A stretch of DNA of 64,000 nt. It comes from Nonomuraea rubra. Its GTDB lineage: Bacteria; Actinomycetota; Actinomycetes; Streptosporangiales; Streptosporangiaceae. Positions 17,089-26,767 of this stretch are shown piece after piece (positions within the stretch are counted from its first letter, which is position 1; every line of letters begins with the position of its first letter). Below the pieces are notes generated by a model, which did not search any database, had not been told where the DNA came from, and saw only the letters and a list, made by a program, of their open reading frames with translations. Both the position numbers and the translations under genes were made by a program. The stretch covers positions 11,081,001 to 11,145,000 of the forward strand of contig NZ_JACHMI010000001.1 in NCBI RefSeq assembly GCF_014207985.1, in the 5' to 3' direction.

Positions 17089-17919
17089 TTGTTCGACCAG
17101 TTCCCCGAGCCTGCGCGCTCCCAGCTTCGCACCGCCTTCGACGAGGGCAGGACGCGGCCTGAGTGGTGCTTCGCGGAAGGGCAGGCCCGCCTGGCCTACT
17201 GGGCGCCCTTCCCCGGCTCGGAGCCGGCGATCGTCTGGCAGTTCGACCCCGGCCCCGACCCCGTCGCCGCCGCCGGCCTGCTGCGCGGCAGCCTCGGCGC
17301 GATGGGCCTGACCAAGGTGATCCACGACATCTCGCTCCAGCCGGGGCTCGATCCCGTCGTCGATCGCGCGGTCGAGCACGAGGCGCTCGTCGAGGCCGGG
17401 TTCGTCATGGAGGTGGAGCGGCTGCTGCTGGAGTGGGTGGCCGGGAGCGACGTTCCCGAGGATCCGGGCAGGCTGACGTACCGGGCCGCGCGCCGCATGG
17501 ACCCCGCCGAGGTGATCGACCTCCTCGTACGCGTCTCCGAGGGCTCTCTCGACCACGACACGCAGGTGGAGGTGGCCACGTCGGGCGCCGAGAAGGAGGC
17601 CCGATGGATGTACGACGACCTGATGAGCCGCAAGGCCAAGCCGAACTGGTTCGTCGTCGGCCACCTCGGTGACTCCCCCGTCGGGCTGGTCGCGCCCGAC
17701 GACCACTCGATCGCCTACATCGGCGTGGTGCCCGAGCACCGCGGCCACGGCTACGTCGACGACCTGCTGGCCCGGGGCACCCGCACGCTCGCCGAGGCCG
17801 GCCTGCAGCGGGTCGTGGCCGCCACCGACGTGGCGAACGTCCCCACCGCCAACGCCTTCCTGCGTGCTGGATACTCGGAGACCGGCCGGTTGTTCCGCTA
17901 TTACTGGAGGGCATCGTGA
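17089..17919 (+). CDS. GNAT family N-acetyltransferase
   Basis: 276 residues. The C-terminal half is a GNAT domain with YIGVVPEHRGHGYVDDLLARG, counted here in two parts: the acetyl-CoA loop is the RGHGY stretch. NAFLRAGY follows near the end. The N-terminal ~120 residues look like a second, degenerate GNAT-like unit or substrate domain. TTG 17089 is the start: GGAGG lies eight bases upstream and no better codon exists. Its stop overlaps the next gene as GTGA, so it is coupled to the flavin-dependent oxidoreductase. Substrate unknown. Confidence 0.8.
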   Translation: MFDQFPEPARSQLRTAFDEGRTRPEWCFAEGQARLAYWAPFPGSEPAIVWQFDPGPDPVAAAGLLRGSLGAMGLTKVIHDISLQPGLDPVVDRAVEHEALVEAGFVMEVERLLLEWVAGSDVPEDPGRLTYRAARRMDPAEVIDLLVRVSEGSLDHDTQVEVATSGAEKEARWMYDDLMSRKAKPNWFVVGHLGDSPVGLVAPDDHSIAYIGVVPEHRGHGYVDDLLARGTRTLAEAGLQRVVAATDVANVPTANAFLRAGYSETGRLFRYYWRAS

Positions 17920-18755
17920 GACTCGGCGTCATGTTCGACAGGGGGCTGCCGCCCGAGCAGCTCATCCCGTTCGCGAGAGCGCTCGACGAGACGTCCGTCG
18001 ACGACCTGTGGGTGGTGGAGGACCTGGGCTGGACGGGCGGCCTGACCTCGGCCGCCACGGCGCTCGCCGTCACCTCCCGGCTGCGCGTCGGCCTGGGCAT
18101 CGCCCCCGCGCCGCTGCGCAACCCGATGGTGCTGGCGATGGAGCTGGGGAACCTGGCACGGGTGCACCCGGGGCGGCTGGCGGCCGGGATCGGGCACGGC
18201 GTGCAGGACTGGATGCGCCAGGTGGGCGCCGCGCCGGCCTCGCCGCTCGCCCTGCTGGAGGAGACCATCACCGCGGTGAGCGCGTTGCTGCGCGGTGAGA
18301 CCGTCACCCTGCACGGCAGGGAGGTGCACCTCGACGGGGTGTCGCTGGTGCACCCGCCGGCCGAGCCGCCGCCCGTGCTGGCCGGGGTGAAGCGGCCGCG
18401 CTCGCTGGCGCTGTCGGGGCGCGTGGCCCAGGGGACGATCGTGCCCGAGGGCGTGGGGCCCGACCAGGTGCCGGGGATCATCGAGACGATCGGGGGCGGC
18501 GACGGGCACGAGCTGGTCGTGTTCACGTTCCTGCGCATCGGGTCCGGCGGTGCGGAGGAGGAGCGGGAGATGGTGGCCGGGCAGGCCGGGTTCCTGGGGG
18601 TGCCGCCCGCGGACGTGGCGATGGCGTCCGGGACCGCCGAGGAGGCCGCGGCGCACGTCAAGAGCCTGTGGGCGGCCGGGGCCACGTCGGTGGCCGTGCG
18701 GCCGATCGGGGCCGACCCGCTGGGGCAGGTGAACGCGCTGCTGTCGGCGCTGTAG
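17916..18755 (+). CDS. LLM-class flavin-dependent oxidoreductase
   Basis: 279 residues of the luciferase-like (beta/alpha)8 fold. DLWVVEDLGWTGGLTSAATA is followed by RVGLGIAPAPLRNPMVLAME and HPGRLAAGIGHGVQDWM, the usual flavin-binding segments of F420- or FMN-dependent monooxygenase-type enzymes. The GTG start overlaps the upstream GNAT stop by 4 bp. In actinobacteria many of these use F420, but the cofactor cannot be assigned from the sequence alone. Confidence 0.82.
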   Translation: MRLGVMFDRGLPPEQLIPFARALDETSVDDLWVVEDLGWTGGLTSAATALAVTSRLRVGLGIAPAPLRNPMVLAMELGNLARVHPGRLAAGIGHGVQDWMRQVGAAPASPLALLEETITAVSALLRGETVTLHGREVHLDGVSLVHPPAEPPPVLAGVKRPRSLALSGRVAQGTIVPEGVGPDQVPGIIETIGGGDGHELVVFTFLRIGSGGAEEEREMVAGQAGFLGVPPADVAMASGTAEEAAAHVKSLWAAGATSVAVRPIGADPLGQVNALLSAL

Positions 18756-18922
18756 CGACCGCCGTCCCGAACCGGCGAGCTGTGCCGCGCCCGCCGGAGC
18801 ACGACCGGCGGGGCACGGCCGGCGGGCCGTGGCGGGCCTCGCTGAAGCCCGGCCGAATGGCCGATGGGGAGTCGGCCGGACGGTCGATGGCCGGGGCGGG
18901 TCGCTCGGCCACGATCGGTGCC

Positions 18923-19648
18923 ATGAGGCAGATGGCGGTATTCGCGGCATGCGCGGCGCTCCTGGCGGCAGTGAGCACCGGTTGCGGCGTGGACCTGGCA
19001 GCCGAAGAGGTCCACGCCGCCCAGTCGTTCCCCTTCACCGGGACCGACCTGAAGATCAACGCCTCCCTGGGCGGCGTCCGCGTCCTCCAGGGCACCGGCG
19101 GCGCCGTACAGGTGGAACGGTGGGTGCGCGGCAAGGCGGCCGACGCCCCCGCCTGGTCCCTGCGCGACGGCACCCTGCGGCTGAGCGCCGACTGCAACCT
19201 CGTCTTCGGCGACTGCGGCGCCCGCTACCACGTCAGGGTGCCGCCCGGCGTCCGCCTCTCGATCGACGTGGTGGACGGGCTCATCCTGAACGGCCTCACC
19301 CAGGACGTGGCCGCGAGGAGCCGGGAGCGCATCGAGGTCACGGGCGCCTCGGGCCGGCTGCGGCTGCGCAGCGACGGCTCGATCACCGCCGAGGGGCTCA
19401 CCTCCGGGTACGTGCGCTGCCGCACCTCGGACGGGGCCATCGACGTGGCCTTCGCCGCTCCGCCCGCCACCCTCGACCTGCGCTCGCGCGACGGCAGGGT
19501 GACGGCCAGGGTGCCCTCGGGCCCGTACGCGGTGACGGCCAGGAGCACGGAGGGCAGCACGCGTTCCGAGGTCGAGAACGACCGGAAGGGCGAGCGGAAG
19601 ATCGCGGCCACCAGCACGACCGGCGACGTCCGGATCCTGACGAAGTGA
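18923..19648 (+). CDS. Putative lipoprotein with beta-helix (DUF4097-like) domain
   Basis: 241 residues. An N-terminal signal (QMAVFAACAALLAAV) ends at STGC, a near-lipobox with Ser instead of Leu at -3. The rest is a series of short beta strands repeating about every 20 residues (GSITAEGLTSGYVRCRTSDG; LDLRSRDGRVTARV). This pattern resembles DUF4097-type right-handed beta-helix proteins often found with envelope-stress systems. A pair of Cys in SADCNLVFGDCGAR may form a disulfide. ATG 18923 was chosen because the signal begins there. It stands alone, 167 bp after the LLM gene. Function unknown. Confidence 0.7.
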   Translation: MRQMAVFAACAALLAAVSTGCGVDLAAEEVHAAQSFPFTGTDLKINASLGGVRVLQGTGGAVQVERWVRGKAADAPAWSLRDGTLRLSADCNLVFGDCGARYHVRVPPGVRLSIDVVDGLILNGLTQDVAARSRERIEVTGASGRLRLRSDGSITAEGLTSGYVRCRTSDGAIDVAFAAPPATLDLRSRDGRVTARVPSGPYAVTARSTEGSTRSEVENDRKGERKIAATSTTGDVRILTK

Positions 19649-19738
19649 CGGCGCGCGGGCGGGGTACGGGGGCGCCACCCAGCGACCCGGCGGCGCCTGC
19701 CGTCCGACCGCACCCGTCCGGCCGCGCGCCCGCGGCGG

Positions 19739-20551
19739 CTACTGCCAGATGGCGGCGTACTTGCCGTTCTCCGCGTTGACCTGCACCGGCGCGAGCCCCT
19801 TCGCCTTGAGGTCGTCGAACCGCTTCTGGTAGCCGGACGCGCTCATGTCCACGTAGTGGGCCCAGGACTTCACCCCGTCCTTGCGCCACACCGCCGCGTA
19901 CGTGCCGTCGGGCGCCACGGCGATCCTGACCGGCCGGAAGCCCTTCTCCTTCTTGGCGTAGAACTCGGCCTCGTGCTGCTTGAGCGACTTGCCGTAGGTG
20001 TACTGCCAGGCACCCCCGCTGCCGGCGCTCCACACGCCGACGTACCGGATGTCGCCCGGCGTGCCGTACGCGTCCACCGAGGTCAGCGCGAGCCCCTTCC
20101 CGGCGGCCTCCTTGTTGGCGGCGGCGAAGCCCGCCGGGGTGAGGCCGGACTTGGCCAGGAACGCGCCGCGCTTCTTCTCGAAGACGGCGGTGAACACGGG
20201 CGCGTCGGCCGGCCCGGTGGCCGAGACGGACGTCGGCTGCGCCCCCTCCTCCAGCCCGGCGTCGAACCGCTTCTGGAACCCGTCGGCCGACATGCCCTGC
20301 CAGATGCCCCACTTGCCGGACGAACCGCCCTTGACCCAGACGGCGGCGTACCGCTCCCCGTCCGAAACGTTTACCGTGATCGGCCGGTAACCCTGATCCT
20401 TGAGCTGCTTCACCCTGGCGACGCTCTGGCTCGCGCTCAGGTTGTGGTAGGCGACCCAGGCCGGCGCCGCCTGCGCCGTGGCCGCCGTCGCCGGGACGGC
20501 GGCCCCGGCCAGCACGGACGTGATGATCGCGATCTTCCCCGTGGTCCGCAT
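19739..20551 (-). CDS. Secreted protein with tandem BTRD1-like repeats
   Basis: 270 residues with a Sec signal peptide (IITSVLAGAAVPATAATAQA, cleavage near AQA-AP). The mature part consists of four to five repeats of about 50 residues. Each ends with a variant of RYAAVWVKG / TYAAVWRKDG / KYAAIWQ and contains W-x5-MSA-x-GYQKRFDDLKAKG. This is the pattern of bacterial tandem repeat domain 1, seen in secreted hydrolases and in stand-alone proteins. No catalytic domain is attached. GGGAGG lies three bases before the ATG. It probably binds a surface or extracellular ligand; the target is unknown. Confidence 0.75.
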   Translation of the reverse strand: MRTTGKIAIITSVLAGAAVPATAATAQAAPAWVAYHNLSASQSVARVKQLKDQGYRPITVNVSDGERYAAVWVKGGSSGKWGIWQGMSADGFQKRFDAGLEEGAQPTSVSATGPADAPVFTAVFEKKRGAFLAKSGLTPAGFAAANKEAAGKGLALTSVDAYGTPGDIRYVGVWSAGSGGAWQYTYGKSLKQHEAEFYAKKEKGFRPVRIAVAPDGTYAAVWRKDGVKSWAHYVDMSASGYQKRFDDLKAKGLAPVQVNAENGKYAAIWQ

Positions 20552-20654
20552 GACCCTCCCATGCAGGATTGTTTACTCGTTCAAGGGATTGAGGCACGAC
20601 CCTAACAGCCCTGACTGACCGGCCGCAGGCCGCCTGTCATGGACGGCGGCAGTG

Positions 20655-21791
20655 TCAGCCGAGGCGCTCGAAGGGCGTCGGGGACTGCCCCGTCCAGCGG
20701 TAGAGCTGGGCGTGAGCGGTGTGCTTGGAGACGCCGTCCTCCGTGACCTTGCCGGCCTTGGCCACGTAGTAGCGGCCGTCGCCCAGCGAGATCAGCCCGT
20801 ACTCGCCGGTGAACTGCCAGCCCCTGACCCCGGTCGCGGCGTCCTCGAGCCCGCCGGGCGCCAGCGTGAGGAGCCGGCCGCGCTCGGGCTGCGGCTGGCC
20901 GGCGAGCTCGCCCGTCCTGGGGCGCGCGCCGCCGTCCACCATGAAGAAGGTGTAGTTCGGGAACTGCGGCTTGGTGCCCTTGTAGACGGCCATCATCCAG
21001 TTGCCGGTGTGCTCGTCGTACTCGAGGTTCTGCACGCCGTAGGTGGTGTTGCCGGTGTAGGCGAAGTACTTGCCGTCCACCCGCTCGGGGCCGCTCCGGT
21101 GCGGGGCGCTCTCCGTCAGGGGGCGCTCGTACTTCTTCCACTGCTGGATGTCGTACTGGAGCAGGACCTGGTAGTCGTTGTCCTGGCGGGTGGTGTTGGC
21201 GTAGATGCCGTAGGCGACGGTCAGCCTCTGCTTGCCGTGCTTCCTGCCGAACTCGGGGCCGAACGAGACGCCGTCGATGCCGCTGCAGCCGTAGCGGTGG
21301 TCGGGGGTGTTGCCGACGTTGCCGTCGAACGTGCCGTCCCCGTTCATGTCGGCCACGTAGTCGGCCACGACCTCCTTCAGGTACACGGTCTTGACCACGT
21401 CCGTGGTCTGGGCGTTCATGTCGGGCTCGGTGATCCGGTCCACATCGAAGATCGCGATGTAGAACGACTCCTGCTCCTTGTACTCCAGCGAGCCGTACAC
21501 GCGGCCGTCCTGGGGGTTGAGGTCGAGGTCGCCCAGGTGGCCGGTGAAGCCGGTCACGGAGCCGATGAGCTTGCCCTGGAGGTCCGTCTTGACCAGGAGG
21601 TTGGTGAAGGAGAAGTACATGTACCCCTTGCGCCGGTCGATGGCCATGCCCTGGACGTGGCCGGCCGTCCAGGCGCCGCCGTAGATCTCCGACGGCAGGT
21701 CGCGGGGACGGTCGGCGGCGCCGGCCGGGGTGGCGGTGAGGAGGGCGAGGGCGGAGGTGGCGGCGAGGGTGAGTGTCAGGACCTTGCGCAT
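20655..21791 (-). CDS. Secreted protein of unknown function, probable beta-propeller
   Basis: 378 residues with a clear signal peptide (VLTLTLAATSALALLTATPA, cleavage near AGA-AD). The mature chain has repeated blade-like strands: VQGMAIDRRKGYMYFSF, GDLDLNPQDGRVYGSLEY, YGVQNLEYDEHTGNWMMAVY and GLISLGDGRYYVAK. An acidic MNGDGTFDGN segment could bind calcium. I do not recognise an enzyme family. It is on the same strand as the BTRD1-like gene but 103 bp upstream of it, so co-transcription is possible. Confidence 0.65.
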   Translation of the reverse strand: MRKVLTLTLAATSALALLTATPAGAADRPRDLPSEIYGGAWTAGHVQGMAIDRRKGYMYFSFTNLLVKTDLQGKLIGSVTGFTGHLGDLDLNPQDGRVYGSLEYKEQESFYIAIFDVDRITEPDMNAQTTDVVKTVYLKEVVADYVADMNGDGTFDGNVGNTPDHRYGCSGIDGVSFGPEFGRKHGKQRLTVAYGIYANTTRQDNDYQVLLQYDIQQWKKYERPLTESAPHRSGPERVDGKYFAYTGNTTYGVQNLEYDEHTGNWMMAVYKGTKPQFPNYTFFMVDGGARPRTGELAGQPQPERGRLLTLAPGGLEDAATGVRGWQFTGEYGLISLGDGRYYVAKAGKVTEDGVSKHTAHAQLYRWTGQSPTPFERLG

Positions 21792-21898
21792 GGTGCGGTA
21801 ACCCGTCTTCGGCGTTCAATGATCAAATGCCGACGGTATACCGACCCGATGCTTATGTCTGACAATCTCCTGAACTGTCAGTGAAGTGACGCAGAACC

Positions 21899-24800
21899 TC
21901 ACTCGACCGCAGTTCTGACGCTCAATGCCCGATATGCGGCCTCGGGGAAGGCGCCAGCGCGGATCTCGCGCAGCAGCTCACGCCACGGCTGCGCCCACCC
22001 CGACCTGACCCCGGCCGACGACGCCAGCTCGGTGGCCAGCAGCGCTCCCACCTCCCCCTCCCCGGCCAGCCACCGCGCGTGCGGCAGCAGGCGCTCGGCC
22101 GGCACGTCCTCGGCCGACCCCGCGAGCAGCTCGCCCACCTGGACGGCGGCCAGCACGCCCGGGACCGTCCCGGCCAGCCGCGCCAGGACGTCGCGCGGGG
22201 CGTCGTCCCAGTCCACAGTGGCGGCCAGCAGCTCGGTCGCCAGAGCCGCGGGCAGCTCCCCCGCCACCTGCGGCACGATCTCCTTCACCTGCTCCGGGTC
22301 CTCACGGTGCAGCAGGCACAGGGCCCGTACGAGCGCGCCGAGCCGCTGCGCGGCCGGGCGGTCGCGGCCGGCCCCGGCATCCGGCTCGTCCGGCGCGGCG
22401 GCGAGCGTCCGCACCGTCCGCCGCAGCTCCTCCAGCCCGGGCCCGGAGCTCGCCCCCGCCACCAGCCCGCGGGCGGCCTGCCGCCACTCGCCGGCCTCCC
22501 CGAGGTCGCGGACGATCTCGGCCAGCCGTTCCCGAGCCCCCGGCGCGTGAGCCACCCAGGGGGTCAGCGCGTCGACCGCGAGCATCCGGGTCACCTGATC
22601 CGCCGCCCGCGTGGCGGCCACGATCAGCTCCCCGTACGCGGCCCGCCACCGCTCCGGCACCGCCGGCGGCCGCGTGCCGAGCACCGGTGCCGCCAGGTCC
22701 CCCGCCACCGTCACCGCCTCCCTCAGCACGTCCCAGGCCGCGGGCTCGGACAGCAGCTCCAGGGCCGCCGACACGATCGCCACCCGGACGTCCTTGTGCT
22801 GGCCCGCCGCGCTCCACAACTCCCGCAGCCTGCCCATCGCGCCGGGCACCCGGTGCCTGGCCAGCAGCCGGACCGCTTCCTTGCGCGCGGTGACCTTGCC
22901 GCCGGCCAGCACCGGCTCCAGCGCCGCCCCCAGCTCCGCCGGCCGTACGAACCTGGCCGCCCGCACCGCCCCGTACACCGCCACGTGCGCGTCGTTCCCG
23001 CCCGCGTGCGCGAGCAGACCGGCCAGCGCGTCCTGCGGCCGTGCCGTCCACGGCAGCGCGGTCAGCGCCGCCCGCCGCAGCACGGCATCCGCCCCGTCCT
23101 CCAGGAACGGACGCAGCCACTCCGCCTCCACCGCGGGCACCTCACCCGCCATCCGCACGGCGTACGCCCGCTCGTGCATGGGCAGCCTGCCGTTCCTCGC
23201 GACGCGCTCCAGCAGCCGCAGGTACGCCGTGCGCTGCCGGGCCGTCCACCGCCGCACGGCCGCACGCGGGGCGTACCTGACCTGCCGCGTCCCGCTCTTG
23301 GCGAACCGGCCCACCGGATCGCGCCTGCCCAGCGCGGCCTGGAGCAGGTCGGTACGCTGCCAGGCCAGCACGTCGAACACCTTGCGGAGCGCCACGGTCG
23401 ACGGATCCAGCTCCAGCAGGCCGGCCACCCTCTCGCCCTTGGTGCGCGGCGGCTCCAGCCAGCACTCGATCGCCCGGACCGCGTCCGAGTCCCTGACCGC
23501 GGTCAGCGCGCGTTCCAGGGCCTGCCGCAGCTCCGGCAGCTCCCAGCCGCGCCGGCCGAGCGCCGAGGCCAGCAGGAAGGCCAGCTCGTGGCGGTCATGC
23601 GCGGCCTCCGCCTCCAGGAAGGGGGCCAGCCTGCGCACCAGCACGGCTTCCTGGCCGCGCCGCAACCAGTGCGAGAGCTGCCCGAAGCCGAACTGCCCGA
23701 GCGGGAGCGTCCCCACGTCGCCGGTCAGCCGCTCGAAGATCCGCAGGGCACACTCCAGCAGGGCGGGCTCGTCCCGCCTCGCGCCCTGCCCGAACAGCAG
23801 GACGGCCAGGCGGGAGAGGGAGTACCTGGTCTGGTACGAGCAGTCGCGGGCGGCCAGCGCGTCCTCGGCCAGCCTGTCGAGAAGGGGCACGTGGGCGGCC
23901 TGGAAGAGCGCGCCGGGGATCCCTGTCAGCGCGGTGATCGCCGCGTGGCGCACCGGGTCCTGCTCGTTGCGGAGGCGTTCCAGTGCCTTGGCCAGCCGCG
24001 TGAGGGTCTCGGGGTCGCGGTCGCGGCCGGCGCAGGCGATCAGGTTGATGTAACCGTTGGCGCGGTCGGTGGCGTCGGAGCGGCGCGTGGCCTCCCGCAG
24101 TACCGGCTCCGCCTCGTCGTACGGGAGGAAGGCCGTGGTCTCCAGCGTGCGCAGCGGGAGTTCGGCGACGACCCGCAGCCCGAGCATGCGGCGGGCCTCG
24201 GCGACGCGGCGACGCAGGGGCAGCACGTCCAGCAGCTCGTCGGAGAGGACCCGCTGGGAGAGATCGACGCCCCGCATCGCCGCCGTGAACACCGCGTCCC
24301 TGCGGCTGGGCGGCACCGCGCGCAGGAGGTTGATCAACGCGTCCGCGTCGTCGCTGTCGCGCACCGCCCGGCCCAGCTCGCCCAGCCGCTCGTCGGTGAG
24401 CCCCGGCAGCCTCCGCCGCACGGATCGGCGCCCGAGCAGCTCCGCGAGCTGGTGCTGCCGGCCGGGGACGAGGTAGATGGCCAGCGTCCGGTCCGGGTCG
24501 GCGTCCAGGAGCAGCCCCGCGCAGCGCCACGGCCTGGGTGTCCAGTGGCGTTCCAGCAGCGCGATCACCCGCTCGGTGGCGTACCGGGCGGCGACCTCGA
24601 CGCCGGGCGCGAACGCCGGCCACCACGCGTCGCGCAGGTGGCCGGGCAGGCCGGCGAGCACCCGCTCGGCGTGGTCGAGCACGAGGAGCGGGTGCCGCCT
24701 GGCCGGCGTCGCCCAGCCGGGCACCGCGTGGGCGAGGTCCGCCAGCCGGGCGGCGACCGCCTCTGGCCCGCACGCCGGGAGCAGGCTCGCGGCCTCCCGG

Positions 24801-25279
24801 TCGCCCCACCGCTCGTGCACCTCGTCGATCAGCAGCTCGGCCAGGTCGGTGCGGTGGTGCCGCCTGATGGCGCGGTAGGCGGTCATGCGGTGTTCCGCGG
24901 GGGCGGTGCGGGCGATCTCCACGATGGGGGCGGCGGGGGCGCCGAGGGCGACGGCCTGGGCGATCGCGTATCGGGAGATGTCGGGATCCGGGTCGGTCAT
25001 CGCGTGGGTGACGTAGGTGAGGTCCTTGGCCGCGGCGGCCAGCCGGATGGCGAGCGACCGCTCGTACTGACCGCCCTCGGCCAGGCTCTCCAGCAGCCCG
25101 GCCAGCTCGGAACGGCCGGACACGTCCTGAGCGCCGGATACCTCGGGGCGGCCGGACACCTCCTGAGCGCCGGTTACCGAGGGGCGGGTGGACAGCTCGC
25201 GGGCGCGGGCGGCGAGGTGGCGGCAGCGCTGTCCGTGGGACAGCGGCTCCACCTCGTCGAGCAGCTCCTCAAGTCGCAT
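21899..25279 (-). CDS. Large HEAT-repeat-like protein
   Basis: 1126 residues, almost entirely Leu/Ala/Arg-rich helices in pairs. Examples are HAAITALTGIPGALFQAAHV and RRAALTALPWTARPQDALAG, typical of HEAT/armadillo solenoids. No enzymatic motif, signal peptide or membrane helix is evident. Residues about 34-58 contain four hexapeptides of the form VSG(A/R)(Q/P/S)(E/D), encoded by a 36-bp near-duplicate. AGAGGTGA precedes ATG 25279 by about six bases. It follows the smaller HEAT-like gene with 6 bp between them and is surely in one operon with it. The likely role is a scaffold or partner-binding protein. Confidence 0.7.
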   Translation of the reverse strand: MRLEELLDEVEPLSHGQRCRHLAARARELSTRPSVTGAQEVSGRPEVSGAQDVSGRSELAGLLESLAEGGQYERSLAIRLAAAAKDLTYVTHAMTDPDPDISRYAIAQAVALGAPAAPIVEIARTAPAEHRMTAYRAIRRHHRTDLAELLIDEVHERWGDREAASLLPACGPEAVAARLADLAHAVPGWATPARRHPLLVLDHAERVLAGLPGHLRDAWWPAFAPGVEVAARYATERVIALLERHWTPRPWRCAGLLLDADPDRTLAIYLVPGRQHQLAELLGRRSVRRRLPGLTDERLGELGRAVRDSDDADALINLLRAVPPSRRDAVFTAAMRGVDLSQRVLSDELLDVLPLRRRVAEARRMLGLRVVAELPLRTLETTAFLPYDEAEPVLREATRRSDATDRANGYINLIACAGRDRDPETLTRLAKALERLRNEQDPVRHAAITALTGIPGALFQAAHVPLLDRLAEDALAARDCSYQTRYSLSRLAVLLFGQGARRDEPALLECALRIFERLTGDVGTLPLGQFGFGQLSHWLRRGQEAVLVRRLAPFLEAEAAHDRHELAFLLASALGRRGWELPELRQALERALTAVRDSDAVRAIECWLEPPRTKGERVAGLLELDPSTVALRKVFDVLAWQRTDLLQAALGRRDPVGRFAKSGTRQVRYAPRAAVRRWTARQRTAYLRLLERVARNGRLPMHERAYAVRMAGEVPAVEAEWLRPFLEDGADAVLRRAALTALPWTARPQDALAGLLAHAGGNDAHVAVYGAVRAARFVRPAELGAALEPVLAGGKVTARKEAVRLLARHRVPGAMGRLRELWSAAGQHKDVRVAIVSAALELLSEPAAWDVLREAVTVAGDLAAPVLGTRPPAVPERWRAAYGELIVAATRAADQVTRMLAVDALTPWVAHAPGARERLAEIVRDLGEAGEWRQAARGLVAGASSGPGLEELRRTVRTLAAAPDEPDAGAGRDRPAAQRLGALVRALCLLHREDPEQVKEIVPQVAGELPAALATELLAATVDWDDAPRDVLARLAGTVPGVLAAVQVGELLAGSAEDVPAERLLPHARWLAGEGEVGALLATELASSAGVRSGWAQPWRELLREIRAGAFPEAAYRALSVRTAVE

Positions 25280-25285
25280 ATGTCG

Positions 25286-26767
25286 TCACCTCTGCTTGTG
25301 CTCGATCAGAAGGGCCTGCATATCCTCGCGGAGCTGCCCGTCGGGCTCCACCGCGTGCGCCGCCCGCACCCACGCGACGGCGTCCTCCGGCGACTCCGGC
25401 CACGCCTGCGGTCCCAGCCAGGCCCGCAACGCCCGCACCGCGCCCCGCCGCACCGGTACGCGGCGGTTGCGCAGCGCCGCCCGGATGAGCGGCAGGCCCA
25501 CACCCGGATGCGACTCCAGCGCCTTGACCACGATCTCCAGCGCCATCTCGTGATGCTCGCCGATGACCCGGTCGCCCGGCCCGTTGGCCAGGTCGTCCAG
25601 CGGCAGCAGTTCCTCGGCGAGCGCGGCCAGCACCTCCGGCTCGGCCAGGCGGGTCAGCCCCTGCCAGGCGAAGACGTCGCAGGCGTCCGCCCTGAGCCGG
25701 GCCACGACCTGCGGCAGGATCGGCAGGCCCAGCGCGGACGCGCAGCGCTGGGCCCGCGAGAAGTCCGCGCCCTCGGGGTCCGCCACGCCCGCCAGCGCCA
25801 GTTCGGCCCAGCGCGGCTGCGCGAGCACGTCCGCGTAGCGCCGCCGCAGTGCCGCCACGTCGCCGGGCGCCCAGTGCTCGGGAGGTCGCCGCAGGTCGCG
25901 GCGGACGGTCAGGAGGTGGTCGAGACGCTGGAGCGTGGCTTCCCTGGTCGTGACCAGGTCGGCGTAGCGGGCCAGGGCCGGCACCGCCTCGCCGTACGCG
26001 CTGATGCCCGTGGTGGGGCCGCCCTCGCCGCGGACCAGCGCGGCCAGGATGCCGCCCGCGCCGTCCACCAGCGCGTCGTCGGGCTCCGGGTCGAGGAGGG
26101 CCGAGTACAGGTCGCCGGTCGTGGCGGCGAGCGGCGCCAGGTACTCGTCCATGACACGGTTGCGGAAGCCCTCGCGCAGCAGCCACGCCTTGACCTCGGG
26201 GTCGTCGCTGCCTTCGAGGCGTTCCACGGCGTGGATGCGACCCCAGCCGGTCACCCGCCGGGCCAGCTCGAACACCGCCCGTTCCCGTTCCCGGGGCGGC
26301 TGGGTGCGCAGCAGGGCGACGACCGCGTACAGGGTGAACTCCTCCAGTGTGCCGAGCAGGAGCAGCAGCTCGCGGTCCCGCTCGTCGCCCGACGCGCCGA
26401 CGAGCACGATGCCGATCTTGACGGCCTCGCGGCGCGTGCCGTACTCGGCCAGCCACCGGCCGGCCTCGTACACCTGCCGCCTGCTCAGCTCCCTGCGTGC
26501 CAGCTCGCGTACCAGCTCGTCGCAGAGCTCCAGCGCGCGGGCCTCCGCCAGGCGGTCGTGCAGCCTCTCGTACGGGGCCCGCTCCCGCAGCAGCTCCACG
26601 ACCTCCCGGACCGTGTCGAGGTCGGGGGTGAAGCGGAAGTGGTGGGTGCGGACGCCGTCCATGACGACGGAGGGCATGTGCACCTTGCCGTCGTCCTGGC
26701 GAGGGGGCTCGTCGGGCAGGTCCATGGCATGCGGCGGCCAGGGGCCGGGGCCGTGCAGGGAGGACAT
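25286..26767 (-). CDS. HEAT-repeat-like protein, partner of the 1126-residue protein
   Basis: 493 residues from ATG 26767. The N-terminal third has TPDLDTVREVVELLRERAP and other amphipathic helices. The C-terminal part has LPLIRAALRNRRVPVRRGAV, a HEAT-type repeat like those in the larger downstream protein. No catalytic motif is visible. The start is uncertain: GTG 26833 and ATG 26725 are in frame, and none has a good Shine-Dalgarno sequence. The two proteins probably arose by duplication or act as one complex. Cytoplasmic, function unknown. Confidence 0.65.
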   Translation of the reverse strand: MSSLHGPGPWPPHAMDLPDEPPRQDDGKVHMPSVVMDGVRTHHFRFTPDLDTVREVVELLRERAPYERLHDRLAEARALELCDELVRELARRELSRRQVYEAGRWLAEYGTRREAVKIGIVLVGASGDERDRELLLLLGTLEEFTLYAVVALLRTQPPRERERAVFELARRVTGWGRIHAVERLEGSDDPEVKAWLLREGFRNRVMDEYLAPLAATTGDLYSALLDPEPDDALVDGAGGILAALVRGEGGPTTGISAYGEAVPALARYADLVTTREATLQRLDHLLTVRRDLRRPPEHWAPGDVAALRRRYADVLAQPRWAELALAGVADPEGADFSRAQRCASALGLPILPQVVARLRADACDVFAWQGLTRLAEPEVLAALAEELLPLDDLANGPGDRVIGEHHEMALEIVVKALESHPGVGLPLIRAALRNRRVPVRRGAVRALRAWLGPQAWPESPEDAVAWVRAAHAVEPDGQLREDMQALLIEHKQR

